Shown here: one piece after another, positions 12,301 to 21,724 of the stretch
Numbering within the stretch: position 1 is the first letter of the stretch
How the letters are laid out: every line of letters begins with the position of its first letter
NCBI GenBank assembly: GCA_964036665.1
Contig: OZ038530.1
Coordinates: forward strand, 11,186,501-11,250,500
DNA length: 64,000 nucleotides
Reading direction: 5' to 3'
Source of the DNA: Gordius sp. MW1
Taxonomy: Eukaryota; Nematomorpha; Gordioida; Gordea; Gordiidae
Made by a program: the position numbers and the translations under genes
Notes under the pieces: generated by a model
Seen by the model: only the letters and a program-made list of their open reading frames with translations
Told to the model about the DNA's origin: nothing
The model's database searches: none

Positions 12301-15300
12301 TTTTTAATTGCTATGCATAAGAGGTGCCCCACCCCTCATCTCTATCTCCCTCGCTGTGTTATATATAAGATTTGTGAAATTATCTATTATATAAACATAG
12401 ATAAAAGTTGTTTACTTTTAATGCTATGCAATTTAACTAGTTATATAATAAACATAAATAAAAGTTGTTTACTTTTTAATTGCTATGCAATTTAACTAGT
12501 TTTGGGGTTAGAATCCCGGAGTTTTTTTTGACTCTTATGATTGTTCTTGTTACTATCATTGATAATAAGAATTTTTGGCCGTCCGCTGGCTGCTGACCAA
12601 TGAAAAAAATGACCATTGGCCAAAATGTGAATCGAAATTATTTTTTTCGTTTTTTTTTGACTATTATGATTGTTCCTGTTTCTACCATCGCTATTATGAC
12701 TTTTTGGCCGTCCGCTGGCTGCTGACCAATGTTATATAATAAACATAAATAAAAGATGTTTACTTTTAATTGCTATGCAATTTAACTAGTTTTTGGGTTA
12801 GAATCCCGGAGTTTTTTTGACTCTTATGATTGTTCTTGTTACTATCATTGATAATAAGACTTTTTGGCCGTCCGTTGGCTGCTGACCAATGAAAAAAATC
12901 ACCATTGGCCAAAATGTGAATCCGAGTTTATTTTTTCGTTTTTTTTTGACTATTATGATTGTTCCTGTTACTACCATTGCTATTATGATTTTCTGGCCGT
13001 CCGCTGGCTCCTGACCGATGGAAAAAATGACCATTGGCCAAAATGTGAATCGAAATTATTTTTTTCGTTTTTTTTTACTATAATGATTGTTTCTGTTCCT
13101 ACCATTGCTATTATGACTTTTTGGCCGTCCGCTGGCTGCTGACCAATGGAATAAAATGACCATTGGCCAAAATGTGATTCAAAATTTTTCCTTTTTTTGA
13201 CTATTATGAATTTATATCCGCTTTTACCGTGTCCTGGCTGCTGACCAATGGAAAAAAATGACCATTGGCCAAAATGTGATTCGAAATTTTTTTTTTCGTT
13301 TTTTTTACTTTTATGACTTTATATCCACTTTTACCGTGTGCTGGCTGCTGACCAATGGAAAAAAATGACCATTGGCCGAAGTGAGCATCAAAATTTTTTT
13401 TTCCGTTTTTTTGGCTATCATTGACTTATAGAGTATCTGTGGGTACTGACCAATAGAGAAAAAGTGACCATTGGGCAAATTTTTGATTTTTTTAATTAAA
13501 AATTGTTCAAATTCAACAAAAAATTTCTCCCAACAATTCTGCAAATTCTTAACATTGTGTTGTTTTATAATATAATGTTTGTTAGACCCATAATCACTAA
13601 AGGCCATAAAAACTAATGTAATACGCAACTAGATGCAAACACTAAATCTAACCCTTGCCTATATTACATTTTGCCGTTATTACATTTTGCCTATAATGGA
13701 AAATTTGTATAAATAATTTATTAATCATTAGGCATTTAATACCCCCCTATAGGCATTCTCGCCCCTTCCCACCTTTCTCGCCCATAAATTGCATAGCAAA
13801 TATGATACATTTATACGAAGTACAGATGAGTCGTCCCCCCTTCCCTTCCCCTCTTCCCTTCCCCTCTTCCCTTCCCTTCTCCCCCTTCCCACGAGGGCCG
13901 AAAGCCCGAGTTTTTTAACGTAGCAATTAAAACCCGACCCCGCCCGAAAGCGAGGGAGATAGAGATGAGGGGTGGGGCACCTCTTATGCATTAATTTAAA
14001 AAATAACACAGCGAGGGAGATAGTGATGAGGGGTGGGGCACCTCTTTCTCATGCATTAATTTAAAAAATCGATAACCTAATATACCCAATGCAAATAACT
14101 AGGAGGGTAACGGACGGACAACGGACGGACGGACGGACAGACGGACAACAAAAAACGAGCCCATAAATTGCATAGCAATTAAAATTTGATATTAAAAAAA
14201 ATCCCAAGTGTAGTTAATATTATATATTTTTGCAAAAAAATTAAAATTTGGCAATCATTTACCTAAGTATGGTTGATTTTTGTCATACATTACAATACGT
14301 ACTCATTAATTTAAAGTTTAAACCTTATGTTCTTAATTCTATAATAACGCTGCTTTTATTGTTGTTTTTACAACGTTTTAATTTGTGCAACTAGTTATCA
14401 ATTCTGTAAATAATAATAATATCATTAAATGTCACTCGCACTTTGTGGTTTATAGCGCTATAGTAAACATGCAATAAACACTATGGGCTATTATTAATGA
14501 TGGTTATATTAATGGACTTAAACATTTGCCTTAAATATGTTAAGGTCTACTTTGAAGCATTAGCAAAGGTTAATAAAGGGTCTCATTTTGCTCAATTATG
14601 CAACTAAATCAACTATAAGCGAACTTATAATTTTCGAAGTCCATTTATAGTTGACAGACACAGTGAATTTAATGCAAATATTATAATTTGCTAGAACAAT
14701 AAAATTTAATTTTTTATATTTCAAATTTATTTATAGTTTTTTTAGTCTGCACTTTTTATAGAAAATGTTATCTTTATGATTTAATTCATATCTTTATATT
14801 GTCAATGAGATGTCGTGTCCCGCTAAATCTTAAAAAGTTTGTGTATTAAAGTTTTTCTAAAAATATAAAATTTGCCATTTGGATTTTTGAACACTCATTT
14901 ATATTTTTAATAAAACAGGAGAAATTTTTATTCCGAATATATTTTTATTTAAAAGTCGAGACGAGACGAGACCGAGATTTTTCTAAACCGAGACGAGATC
15001 GAGATTTTCTTAATCGCTCCCGAGACGAGACGAGATTTTGTTTTCGAGACCGAGACGAGACGAGATCGAAACACTAGAAGGGCAAAATGATAATTTTTAG
15101 AAAATTTAGCCATAGTTTTGATAAATGTCAACAAATTTTTTGGATTTAGAGGGGGGCAGCTGCCCCTCCATGCCCCCCTGGCTACGCCAATGTATCTCTA
15201 GCAAAAAATTAAACGACATATTTCTCCCTCTTAAGGCTTTCCCTCCAGCTTGTTCAATTTCAACAACAACAATGCCTCGACCCATACCTTTCAACACCGT

Positions 15301-16970
15301 CCCCTTCGATTACCCTTCGCCCCGGCTACTTTACCCAAATTTTCGCTCCTCGCCCCACTCGAACCCACTACTAAACAATCGTGGTCGTCTAGGAAACGTA
15401 GACTCTTACCCAACGTACCACCCCTGTCTACGTGGACAACGCCATCTTTAAATGTATTTCCCTATCGTAGCCCCGCGGACGGGGACAGTAGTAGCTTGCT
15501 GAGACGGAGGCGTAGGCTGTTACCCAATCCTGGTTATACCTCTTACGAAGACAGCACCGGTGCTGTACCTCACGATACAAGCTATTATGAGCGAGGTCCT
15601 TTGGGTTTTGGTCCTGGGCCCGCTATTCTAACCCCAGACTCGGCTCCACTCTTTAGAAGCGGCGAGCGAGGTTTTAGTTGTTTCTTTTTGCAATGTCGTT
15701 CTAATACTCTTAAGGGCTTGTCTTAATATCGAATCGTGCTGCGCAGATCGTCATATGAGTTATTACATAGCCCTGTCTTAACTTCGAATTCACGGCAGAT
15801 TTACATTTCAGGCGCATAACATAACAGCGATTTTGTAAGATGCAAAATTTTCCTGCGCTTAAATGTTGTATGTTTTTAAATTTTTATGTATCAGCAAAGT
15901 TTGGATTTAGTCTGAAGAGTTGAAATAAACAAAAAACGTTTTAACTATCAAAAAATACTAATAATTTAAACCGAGTTTGATCAATGTAATTAAATCGGAT
16001 ATTTAGACAAAGATTAATTCGCGCGATTTGAATCTGAATCCGATATTAAGACAAGCCCTAAGATCGACATTGAGGATCTAATGACATTAATTATTTCCTA
16101 GTGTCCAAAAATATTAATATGATAAAAGGGAATTTTGTATTTATATAACTCCGAGTCTAATCTCTCCCCTTTGGGAATTTATGAGTGTTAAATATTAAAT
16201 TGAACGTTTAAAGGGGGAAACTAGCTACTTTGAAATAAATTTGATTAGTTTTTTTAGATGACTTAAAATATGATTACCCATGTTAATATATATGTATATC
16301 AGATGCCTCGCCTGGAAGGCACAAAGCGCCGTCGATGTCGGATTTACATATGTCAGCGGGCATTTATTACCCCGACCAGGAGGATCAGAACAGTCTTCTG
16401 CCAAACGAACCCTCATTTTTCCAAGATGCCAACTCTACTTTTGAGGCCACTGAATCCACGCCCCCCACCCTAAGAGATCCTTATTTTATAACGGTAGTTT
16501 TATCAATTATTTTATCAGTTACTAGTCAATTTTACACTTTTGTGATCGGGTGGTGTTTTCAGTTTTTAGTAATACAATGTGTAAATACTTCATCTTAATA
16601 CAAAAATTGCTATTTGATTATTATTTTTTCATTTAATAATGGGAGGATTAGTCCCTCATAGACCCAACTTGTGTTATTTAATCTGTGATCTACATAACGT
16701 TTTATTGGAAAACTTTTTCATAATGAGTTTGAGCTATGGGTCGGTCCTGGCAGACATCTTGAAGCTAGAATTTCGCCCGTATTTGATGAATAAAATTTTA
16801 TTAAATGCTATGCAATTAAAGGGCTCTTCTTAATATAGCCTCAATATCCACGCAATAACGAATCCATATTCTTACCAATGTCGTATGAGGATCAGTCTTC
16901 GAATTCGAGGCGTTCTAATCAGGACAGTCCCCCTCACTCCTCCGACCCTAATGAACAACCCGAATCTTGA
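281..16970 (+). CDS. Cav1-type (L-type) voltage-gated calcium channel alpha-1 subunit, C-terminal part, multi-exon
   Basis: Pore-forming subunit of a plasma-membrane L-type calcium channel; only the cytoplasmic C-terminal region lies in the window and the 5' part is off the left edge. Exons that join with consistent phases: 281-377, one of 1875-1989 / 2632-2734 / 3612-3714, 4387-4488, 4869-5005, 5685-5783, 6226-6334, 7472-7784, 8869-9206, about 15249-15670, 16303-16493, 16839-16970. The order is family-typical: the end of EF-hand 1 ([15 protein letters not shown]), a second EF-like segment ([13 protein letters not shown]), pre-IQ ([16 protein letters not shown]), IQ ([14 protein letters not shown]), then [15 protein letters not shown] and a Pro/Tyr/Ser/Arg-rich tail ending NEQPES. 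The assignment to Cav1 rather than Cav2/Cav3 rests on the near-identity of the EF, pre-IQ and IQ segments to Cav1 sequences. The join 9206 to 15249 is the weak point (frame conflict). Confidence 0.93.
639..858. mobile_element. MITE-A copy 1 (hAT-type), in a Cav1 intron
   Basis: Element 647-850 with terminal inverted repeats TAGTGTTG...CAACACTA and long internal arms (GGCTGGGTTTTGTTTAGTCG versus its complement). Flanked by CACCTTAG (639-646) and CACCCTAG (851-858), a 7-of-8 target duplication. No coding capacity. It lies between the EF-hand exon and alternative exon copy 1. Confidence 0.85.
1875..1989 (+). CDS. Cav1 alternative exon copy 1 (second EF-hand-like segment)
   Basis: Acceptor cccag, donor gtaag. 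Encodes [20 protein letters not shown], continuing [19 protein letters not shown]. It is 115 nt, 12 nt longer than the other two copies because of four extra residues (FGAC) before the shared final glycine. Enters phase 0 and leaves phase 1, like the other two copies. The core AACAGCGACGGGAC is identical to copy 2, suggesting these two separated more recently than copy 3. The usual Pro after MNM is Cys here. Confidence 0.82.
2046..2149. mobile_element. MITE-A copy 2: near-perfect 88-bp palindrome between alternative exons
   Basis: Element 2054-2141 is an inverted repeat with no spacer, centred on GGTACC at 2095-2100; arms of about 44 nt differ at only two positions. Ends match copy 1. Flanks GTTTACGC / GTTCACAC agree at 6 of 8 positions, an eroded target duplication. 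It starts 64 nt after the donor-side end of alternative exon copy 1. Confidence 0.85.
2632..2734 (+). CDS. Cav1 alternative exon copy 2 (canonical-looking)
   Basis: Acceptor gcacag, donor gtaagg. 103 nt, phase 0 to 1. Encodes [20 protein letters not shown] then [15 protein letters not shown], the copy closest to the conserved Cav1 sequence, so probably the ancestral one. It fits directly onto LACK upstream and [10 protein letters not shown] downstream. Confidence 0.9.
3612..3714 (+). CDS. Cav1 alternative exon copy 3 (diverged)
   Basis: Acceptor tgtgtag, donor gtagat. 103 nt, phase 0 to 1. Encodes [20 protein letters not shown] then [15 protein letters not shown]. The EF-like loop reads LCKDGSVTF instead of LNSDGTVMF, and the helix after it differs at most positions, so this copy would change the calmodulin-regulatory region most. 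No stop or frameshift is present. Confidence 0.85.
4387..4488 (+). CDS. Cav1 exon: pre-IQ region
   Basis: Acceptor ttaataacag; encodes [20 protein letters not shown] and then [13 protein letters not shown]. Donor gtacgt after a single base of the next codon. This segment is the pre-IQ helix that binds calmodulin in Cav1 channels. Confidence 0.92.
4869..5005 (+). CDS. Cav1 exon: IQ motif
   Basis: Acceptor ctatttag, donor gtaaat. Encodes [20 protein letters not shown] followed by [12 protein letters not shown] and ending GNILQ. It contains the isoleucine-glutamine calmodulin-binding motif responsible for calcium-dependent inactivation in the family. I chose the donor at 5006, not the earlier GT at 4992, because only this one joins in frame to [12 protein letters not shown] and reproduces the family junction LQ-AGLR. 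Confidence 0.92.
5685..6334 (+). CDS. Cav1 exons 5685-5783 and 6226-6334: post-IQ region
   Basis: The first exon (acceptor tttttag, donor gtaaat, 99 nt, phase 0 to 0) encodes [20 protein letters not shown] and [13 protein letters not shown]. The second (acceptor gtgcag, donor gtactg, 109 nt, phase 0 to 1) encodes [20 protein letters not shown] and [16 protein letters not shown]. The first is strongly family-like; the second is low-complexity and is supported mainly by phase and splice sites. Confidence 0.82.
7008..7171. mobile_element. MITE-B copy in a Cav1 intron
   Basis: Terminal inverted repeats CATGGGCGT...CTACGCCCATG and the family interior (cggctgcccccctctaa ... cattattgcccccc). No convincing target duplication on this copy. 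Confidence 0.75.
7196..7371. mobile_element. MITE-B copy with perfect 8-bp target duplication
   Basis: Element 7204-7363 has eroded ends (CATAGGCGTAGTCAGG ... TGGCTGCCATG) but is flanked by GTTAAGGC on both sides (7196-7203 and 7364-7371). Interior matches the other copies. Confidence 0.88.
7472..7784 (+). CDS. Cav1 exon: C-terminal tail
   Basis: Acceptor caaatctag, donor gttagt; 313 nt entering phase 1 and leaving phase 2. Encodes a basic/tyrosine-rich segment beginning [20 protein letters not shown] and including [20 protein letters not shown]. Composition fits a disordered cytoplasmic tail. The reading frame seems to begin with GTG at 7471, but that base pair spans the splice junction and is not a start codon. 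Confidence 0.8.
8869..9206 (+). CDS. Cav1 exon: C-terminal tail
   Basis: Acceptor tttaatag, donor gtaagg; 338 nt entering phase 2 and leaving phase 1. Contains [20 protein letters not shown] and [20 protein letters not shown], rich in Pro, Tyr and acidic residues. It joins in frame with the exon ending at 7784. Confidence 0.8.
9256..9453. mobile_element. MITE-B variant with long poly-G core
   Basis: Element 9264-9445 (CATGGGCATAGTCAGG ... CCGGCTACGCCCATG) flanked by TACGCACT on both sides. The interior has G-runs exceeding 20 nt and a C-run. A similar poly-G variant is at 33245-33424 with flanks TATTCGCA / CATTCGCA, and a truncated one is at about 24943-25085. Confidence 0.85.
9445..9587. 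mobile_element. MITE-A copy 3 (hAT-type)
   Basis: Element 9453-9579 with the same ends TAGTGTTG...CAACACTA; flanks GTACGCAC (9445-9452) and ATACGCAC (9580-9587) agree at 7 of 8 positions. It inserted at the right edge of the MITE-B copy 9264-9445, so it is the younger of the two. Confidence 0.85.
10667..12127 (+). repeat. Repeat family R1 unit, forward copy
   Basis: Begins CGAGCCTTCGGCCCTCGTGG, then a purine-rich tract, a GGGTTAGGGTTAG patch, and a tandem array (about 11060-11760) of roughly 65-130-bp repeats built on TTTTGGCCAATGGTCATTTT, GGTCAGCAGCCAG and AGCAATGGTAGTAACAGG. The end (11930-12110) has GGTTCGAACCC, which resembles a tRNA B-box and may be tRNA-derived. Reading frames here are repeat translations, not genes. 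Confidence 0.8.
12128..14182 (-). repeat. Repeat family R1 unit, inverted copy
   Basis: Starts TTGCTATGCAATTTATGGGC at 12132 and runs in the opposite direction to 10667-12127, through the tandem array (12530-13480) and the purine/pyrimidine tract to CACGAGGGCCGAAAGCCCGA near 13890-13910. It closes with the complementary terminus ending CATAAATTGCATAGCAATT near 14178. With the forward copy it makes a 3.5-kb foldback. Confidence 0.8.
15249..15670 (+). CDS. Cav1 exon(s): Arg-rich tail, reading frame partly uncertain
   Basis: A good acceptor (ctttccctccag) and a donor gttttag bound this block. From about 15385 the likely frame is the one with two copies of an Arg-rich motif (SRKRRLLPN and RRRRRLLPN, about 40 residues apart), then [10 protein letters not shown] and LFRSGER, leaving in phase 1 to match the next exon. 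The phase delivered by the exon ending at 9206 would select a different frame at 15249 ([17 protein letters not shown]), which stops at 15451. Either a small exon in the large intron, an internal intron, or a 1-base error is missing from this model. Confidence 0.62.
16303..16970 (+). CDS. Cav1 terminal exons 16303-16493 and 16839-16970
   Basis: The penultimate exon (acceptor atatcag, donor gtagtt) encodes [20 protein letters not shown] and ends DPYFIT in phase 0. The last exon (acceptor taatatag) encodes [20 protein letters not shown] and ends EQPES with TGA at 16968-16970. A copy of the genome-wide repeat motif GCTATGCAATT lies in the intron just upstream at 16808. Confidence 0.8.
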
Positions 16971-17485
16971 TGATAGACCATCACTCAGCGCCTCCCCCAC
17001 CCCCATCATTTAATAATTATTTTTTGTATACTAATATTTTTTTTTACAAAAACACAAAACGTTTAAAAGTTGTATGATTTAGTATCCTATTTGCGACACT
17101 GACATATCTCTCTCGCCCTTTAGAATACATTTAAATTTTTGCCAAATTCTACCCAATTATCCATAAGCCAAAGACACTCCACTGCACAAAGTTGCCAAAA
17201 GTATTTGTGATTTTATACTCTCCGATACATTTATGTAATATCGTCGTGTACATAAACATATTTGTCACTTCACATTGATTTATTGATGATCCGCGAACTC
17301 GCACTGATTCGATATTTTTAATAATTACATAACACACACCTTACCCCAATCACACGGCATTTAACACGCTTCTATTCAAACGATCAAAACTTGGACCTTC
17401 CCCCCCCCCCAGGTCTTGCTAGATAATTATTGTGCGCCTAATTTTTGTATACCACTATGCTGCCCCTGGAAAGTCGAGCCTTTTA

Positions 17486-17491
17486 AATAAA
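17486..17491 (+). promoter_or_regulatory. Poly(A) signal of the Cav1 gene
   Basis: AATAAA about 515 nt after the stop codon, followed within 30 nt by a GT/T-rich stretch (gggtgtggttttttattt). This implies a 3' UTR of roughly 16971-17510 with no coding content. Confidence 0.6.
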
Positions 17492-17510
17492 ATAATAATC
17501 CATACTAATA

Positions 17511-18400
17511 CGGGTGTGGTTTTTTATTTGTATAGATATTTTTTTAAAGTGTTTTGACGCTATTAACCTTGAACTTAGGTTTGTTTGCCAAAATTGTGCA
17601 AGGTTAATTTGGTCGTTTTAAAAGGTTGAGACTTGAGAGCCGATTTGATTTTGTTTATGCCAAGTTTTGAAAAGTCGTTGTTTTGTCGCTGACGGATTGG
17701 TTGGAAATATTTTGGCCATAGAATTTAATTTTAAGTTGCCATCGTCGTATTAATAATTTCCATCTTTTACGTCATTCTTATATCTTACAGAGGGTCGAGA
17801 CCTCAATTAATTTTGGGGTGGGGGAAGGGGGGGGGGGGTAAGCTCCTTCCTTGGCTGCGCGCATACTTGGTAGAACTACAACTTTGCCTCTAAAATTTAC
17901 TTTGTATCATATATAGCATGGAAAATTTTTTTTTTTTAATAATTAGCTAAATAAGTCTTGTGTAGAGTGCGTCTGCTTTATGCTAGGAACATATTTAAGG
18001 TTTGAATCAATTAACACATACGAAACATAAACATTCATAAAATGCATATATTGTTTAGTAACGCCTTGGTAAATGGCTACCTTTAAGAACACTCGATTTA
18101 GTATCGTATGACTCTTCTAAGCTGTTAATAACTAGTTGCCATTTATATAGATAGAGTGTGTGCAGTGCAGTGGCTTAGGCAAGATTGCTTAAAAGGGGCA
18201 TTGCTAATTTATGTAATAAAACTTAGATTAAACAAAAACTAATTAAAATTATATACTTTCAATATCTACGATAAAATTTTGATATATTGCTAAGTTAAAA
18301 TATTTAATTTTATGACCCGATTCCTCCTGTGGTTTTTCATTCAAGGACTCAATCTGCAATGAGCTCTTTTCAAATTTTTCTGAATATGCCAACTAGGGCC
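17511..18400. other. Intergenic, nothing recognised
   Basis: AT-rich sequence after the Cav1 poly(A) site with a short G-run at about 17830. No open frame with coding character, no RNA gene and no clear repeat ends. Confidence 0.5.
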
Positions 18401-18413
18401 ATAGCTAGAACTA

Positions 18414-19612
18414 AAGATATGCACGGGCCTTTTAGGCTTAATTGGCCCACCAGTACAAAATTAAAACCTGGGCTTAGCCCGAGCCCATTAAGATCAAATT
18501 AGAGGCCCCAGCCGGGCCCACTAAATTTTTTCAAACGGACTTAGTTCTGACCCTTCCAAAAAGAATCGTTAATTTTGCTGCTTTTTAAATGAAAATTTTT
18601 GTAAACAATCATTTAAATATATGTTAAAAATGTTCACTATAATCATGATATAAAATCATAAATCTCAAACTTTTATGTATTCCAAAAATCGATTCACCGT
18701 TTCACTTTCACTCGTAGCATTTGTAGCTGCATAAAATTATTTATCTCAAACATAAATGGAAGTTATTTTTATTTAAAAATAATTACCTAATTTTGTTAAT
18801 TTTCAACCATATTAAAAAGTTAAAACTTTTGGGATTCACTCATTTAAAAATCAGAAGTTCTATAATAAATGGTGAGGAAAAATTAATAGTGAAAAAATCA
18901 TTATCTTAAATACAAATAATTATGACATTTGGAAAACGTAATTAAAAACATACCGTTTCTTATCAAATAATTTTAAAAAACCTCATGAAATAACACACCT
19001 TTTCTTTTACATAAAAATACCAGAAAACATTAATTAATTAAATAATTTATTGACCGGAGACAGGCCTACTTATATCTAGAGCCGGTCCGAGCCCGTTTAG
19101 TAAAGCCCGTACAAGCCTGGCTCGTATTATTTTTTAACAAATTTCCTCCATGCCCCGCACGTTTATAGGCAATCCCCAGCAGAGGCCAGATATGTCAGAA
19201 ATTGTCTGCCCGAACCCGGCCCGATTTTATAATTGATCTGCCCCCCGAGCCCGCCTGAACCCTTCTATGTGTCCGCTCGGCCATGCTCGAATTATAAAAG
19301 CTGCCCGAACTGCCCGGCCCGAAATGGTGCTTTTTAAAATTTAGCACTAATATTGTTATATTTTTTACACAATTTTATCTTATTTTTGATATTTTATAGA
19401 AACTAGGATTAACAAACATTATATTATCAAATTAAAAATTGACTAATTATACACAAAAACAATATAATACAATATTTTAAAACAACATTGAGCCCGAATC
19501 ATTGTATGGTGCCCGCCCAGCCCGAAAGTCAAAATTTACGATAGTTGCCCGGCGTGTGGGCCAAGTGGTAGGTTTTGGCAGCGGGCCGGGCCGGGCATTT
19601 TTGGTCTCTGAT
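18414..19612. mobile_element. GGGC-rich non-autonomous hAT-like element
   Basis: Subterminal clusters of GGGCC/GCCCG repeats (gcacgggccttttaggct at the left; gcgggccgggccgggca at the right) flank a long AT-rich core, with TATGCACGGGC near the left end and GGTCTCTGA near the right. The same architecture at 27249-27794 and 55811-56995 has 8-bp duplications, so this is assigned to that family. Boundaries here are approximate. Confidence 0.6.
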
Positions 19613-20194
19613 CCCCAGACCGGAATTGTTTAACTTTGGACACGCCAACTAAATTTGCTTTAAAAGTTGACTATAGCATGATCATCTATAAGTAGATTTT
19701 AAAAATGAATTTACTAAACCATGAGGATTATTAATTCTCAATTGAATTTGATAATCACTTTCTACAGGGAAGTAGCACACTAAGCTTTTATATAAAGATA
19801 TTTTAGAGTATAGGTTAAAAAATATAGCATGCATGAATGAAGAGTGCATCTCGCCTTATTTGTATCTTTTACTTTGAATTTTAATTATTTGTATTTTATT
19901 AATTATGCTCGCAATTTTGAAATAAAAGTAATTTGTATTAAACTTAAATATACATTGAAATGTTTGAAAAAATTATACTATTAATTATCTTTATTACAAT
20001 AATTTGGCTTGTATTTGCATCTTCCTCTCCTATTTTAGGAGTAGAGATAGTTTTTTTTAATAACAAATTAAGAATTAAATTTCTTTTCCTTTTAAAACAT
20101 GCACCATAGCCGGAAATTTATATAATTTTAGATTTTATTTAAAATTAATTAATAAATTGCGGGTCTAATTATTTGTAAAAAGATAAGAAAAAAC

Positions 20195-20345
20195 CTTTTA
20201 GGAGTGCCGCAATTAAAATAAAAGTACCCTTTAATTAGTGCCATCTATAGGCAATTTTAATTAGAGACTAATTTGACTATATATATCCCTATCTTTAACA
20301 TGTGACTAGAGGGTCCTTTTAATTTCATTGCGGCACTCCTAAAAG
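20195..20345. mobile_element. MITE-C (151 bp)
   Basis: Terminal inverted repeats CTTTTAGGAGTGCCGCAAT and its complement ATTGCGGCACTCCTAAAAG, separated by about 110 bp of AT-rich DNA. No second copy was seen in the window; the target duplication is unclear. Confidence 0.7.
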
Positions 20346-20530
20346 AGGTTATTATTATCTTCTTAAAAATTTTAGATTTCATCGATTTATATCTAAAATT
20401 ATTTAAGGTAATCAATAATTTCTATCTCCGCAACACTAACTAGATTTCTAATAATATCATTGAGTTTTTCCATATAATTCGGAAAAAATTAAATATTTTT
20501 GTCCGTAGGAAGTTCAGATTTGAGACCCCT

Positions 20531-20788
20531 TTCCCTACACCGGCACCCGGTCAAAGTAGCAGAAAAATAGCAGCCAAATTGGTCAGAACTGATCAAGATT
20601 GGTCAGGACTTAACATATTCAGGAGGGTTAGGGTTAGTGTTTTAGGTTGGCGTTTTAGGTTAGGGTTAGGGTTATTTGCACATCAAATTCCCTCCCATTT
20701 GACATTTAATCCTAATATATTGATAATCTAAAAAAATATTTTTCTGCTACTTTTTCATCATTCTGCTACTTTGACCCCGATTCCCTAC
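20531..20788. mobile_element. MITE-D copy 1 with TTAGGG-like core
   Basis: Element 20539-20780 is flanked by TTCCCTAC on both sides (20531-20538 and 20781-20788). Inverted ends share GGTCAAAGTAGCAGAA. The interior has tandem GATCAGTTCTGACC-type repeats and a GGGTTAGGGTTAG patch. A second copy in opposite orientation is at about 31225-31502. Confidence 0.82.
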
Positions 20789-21724
20789 GCCACTGGGCGT
20801 GTGATAAATCTAGCCCAAAAGAAACATTTATTGTTGATAATCTTCAAATTCCCTGGATTTTTTTAATAGGTGTCAACGCCTAGATTATTTACATTTATGA
20901 GGTTTAACATTGATCAAGCATTTTTTAATCATGAGAATCATGAATGTTTTGCCATTAAGTTTTTACATTATAACTCAAACCCTCGTTCCAATCATATTTT
21001 ACCTCTATTTTATGTTTTAGACAATTGTATAAATATAATTTTGAAATTCACATATTGTATTATCTTATTTTCAAATATGTTATTAATTTTAATTAATTCT
21101 GGAATTTTTTCGCAAATATAGTAGAATAACGAACCTTTAAAGCATCCTAACGCTTTTAACTAATATGACAACACACAATAAAAGGATTCGTCCTTTATAT
21201 GTACGTACGGGAACTCACATCCCATCACCAAAGTCAAACAATAGAGGGTCCTTTATTGTTCCCACCAAAAGCTTAGAAATGGCTAAGCATTTAAATTTTA
21301 TGTTATAACGTTTTATGATTTACCATCGTATTACACGTTGTGAATGGGACTTAACCCGGCGAGCCAGATACCGAAAGTCAAGGGTTTGCAAAATTACAGA
21401 TTGGGACATCTTTTTTGGCTGCATCCTAAGTTTTCAAGTTACCCTACTCCTCTATTTCCTCTACAACCAAACATTCATGCCAAAAGAGGGGTAGAAATTT
21501 CATTCGAGTTATTTCTGATATTTATCTTTTGCAAAATCTTTTCAAGTTTTTTAACTTTAAAGGATCTGCATTTGGCTTTAAAGGATATGAAATCTAAAAT
21601 GAAAAAATATATTTCATAGTTGCTCTCTTGCGAATTTATAAATACAATCCACCACCGTGTTTTTTCTTTGACACTAATTTCAAAATATAATTTATCAAAG
21701 TTTTATTATCTTGTATACAACTAG

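Larger units (their letters stand above)
10416..15076. mobile_element. hAT-like element with GTCTC/GAGAC subterminal repeats, now carrying foldback DNA
   Basis: Starts TAGTCATGCGG and ends in the complement of TAGTGTTTCGA, with an 8-bp duplication GAAGGGCA outside. Both subterminal zones (10433-10565 and 14955-15065) are arrays of CTCGT/GAGAC pentamers, a layout common in hAT elements. No transposase is recognisable; the interior is mostly family R1 foldback DNA (10667-14182) plus 14190-14950, AT-rich sequence in which I see nothing. Confidence 0.8.
10350..15200. mobile_element. MITE-B copy split by a 4.66-kb hAT-like insertion
   Basis: The left part of a reverse-oriented MITE-B is 10358-10415 and the right part is 15085-15192. 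The outer flanks are TATCTCTA at both ends (10350-10357 and 15193-15200), a perfect 8-bp duplication that proves the halves belong together. The break carries GAAGGGCA on both sides (10408-10415 and 15077-15084), the duplication made by the inserted element. Confidence 0.9.

Noticed and set aside
12864-13142. Open frames in the R1 arrays (also at 11287-11502, 13311-13628, 32650-33236, 52945-53262)
   Set aside because: They translate tandem DNA repeats on either strand, repeat with the array period and show no protein domain.
12530-13480. Regularly spaced repeats resembling a CRISPR array
   Set aside because: Units are about 65-130 bp and the between-unit sequence is itself repeated; the DNA is eukaryotic. 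It is a tandem repeat inside a mobile element.
15125-15451. Separate plus-strand gene of 108 residues
   Set aside because: Its first 40 codons lie in MITE-B sequence before a splice acceptor; the rest competes with the better Arg-rich frame of the Cav1 tail. Kept only as an uncertainty of that exon.
20870-21121. Hydrophobic 83-residue frame as the missing Gal3ST anchor exon
   Set aside because: No conserved sequence, no good donor in phase with 21725, and the composition is that of translated AT-rich DNA.
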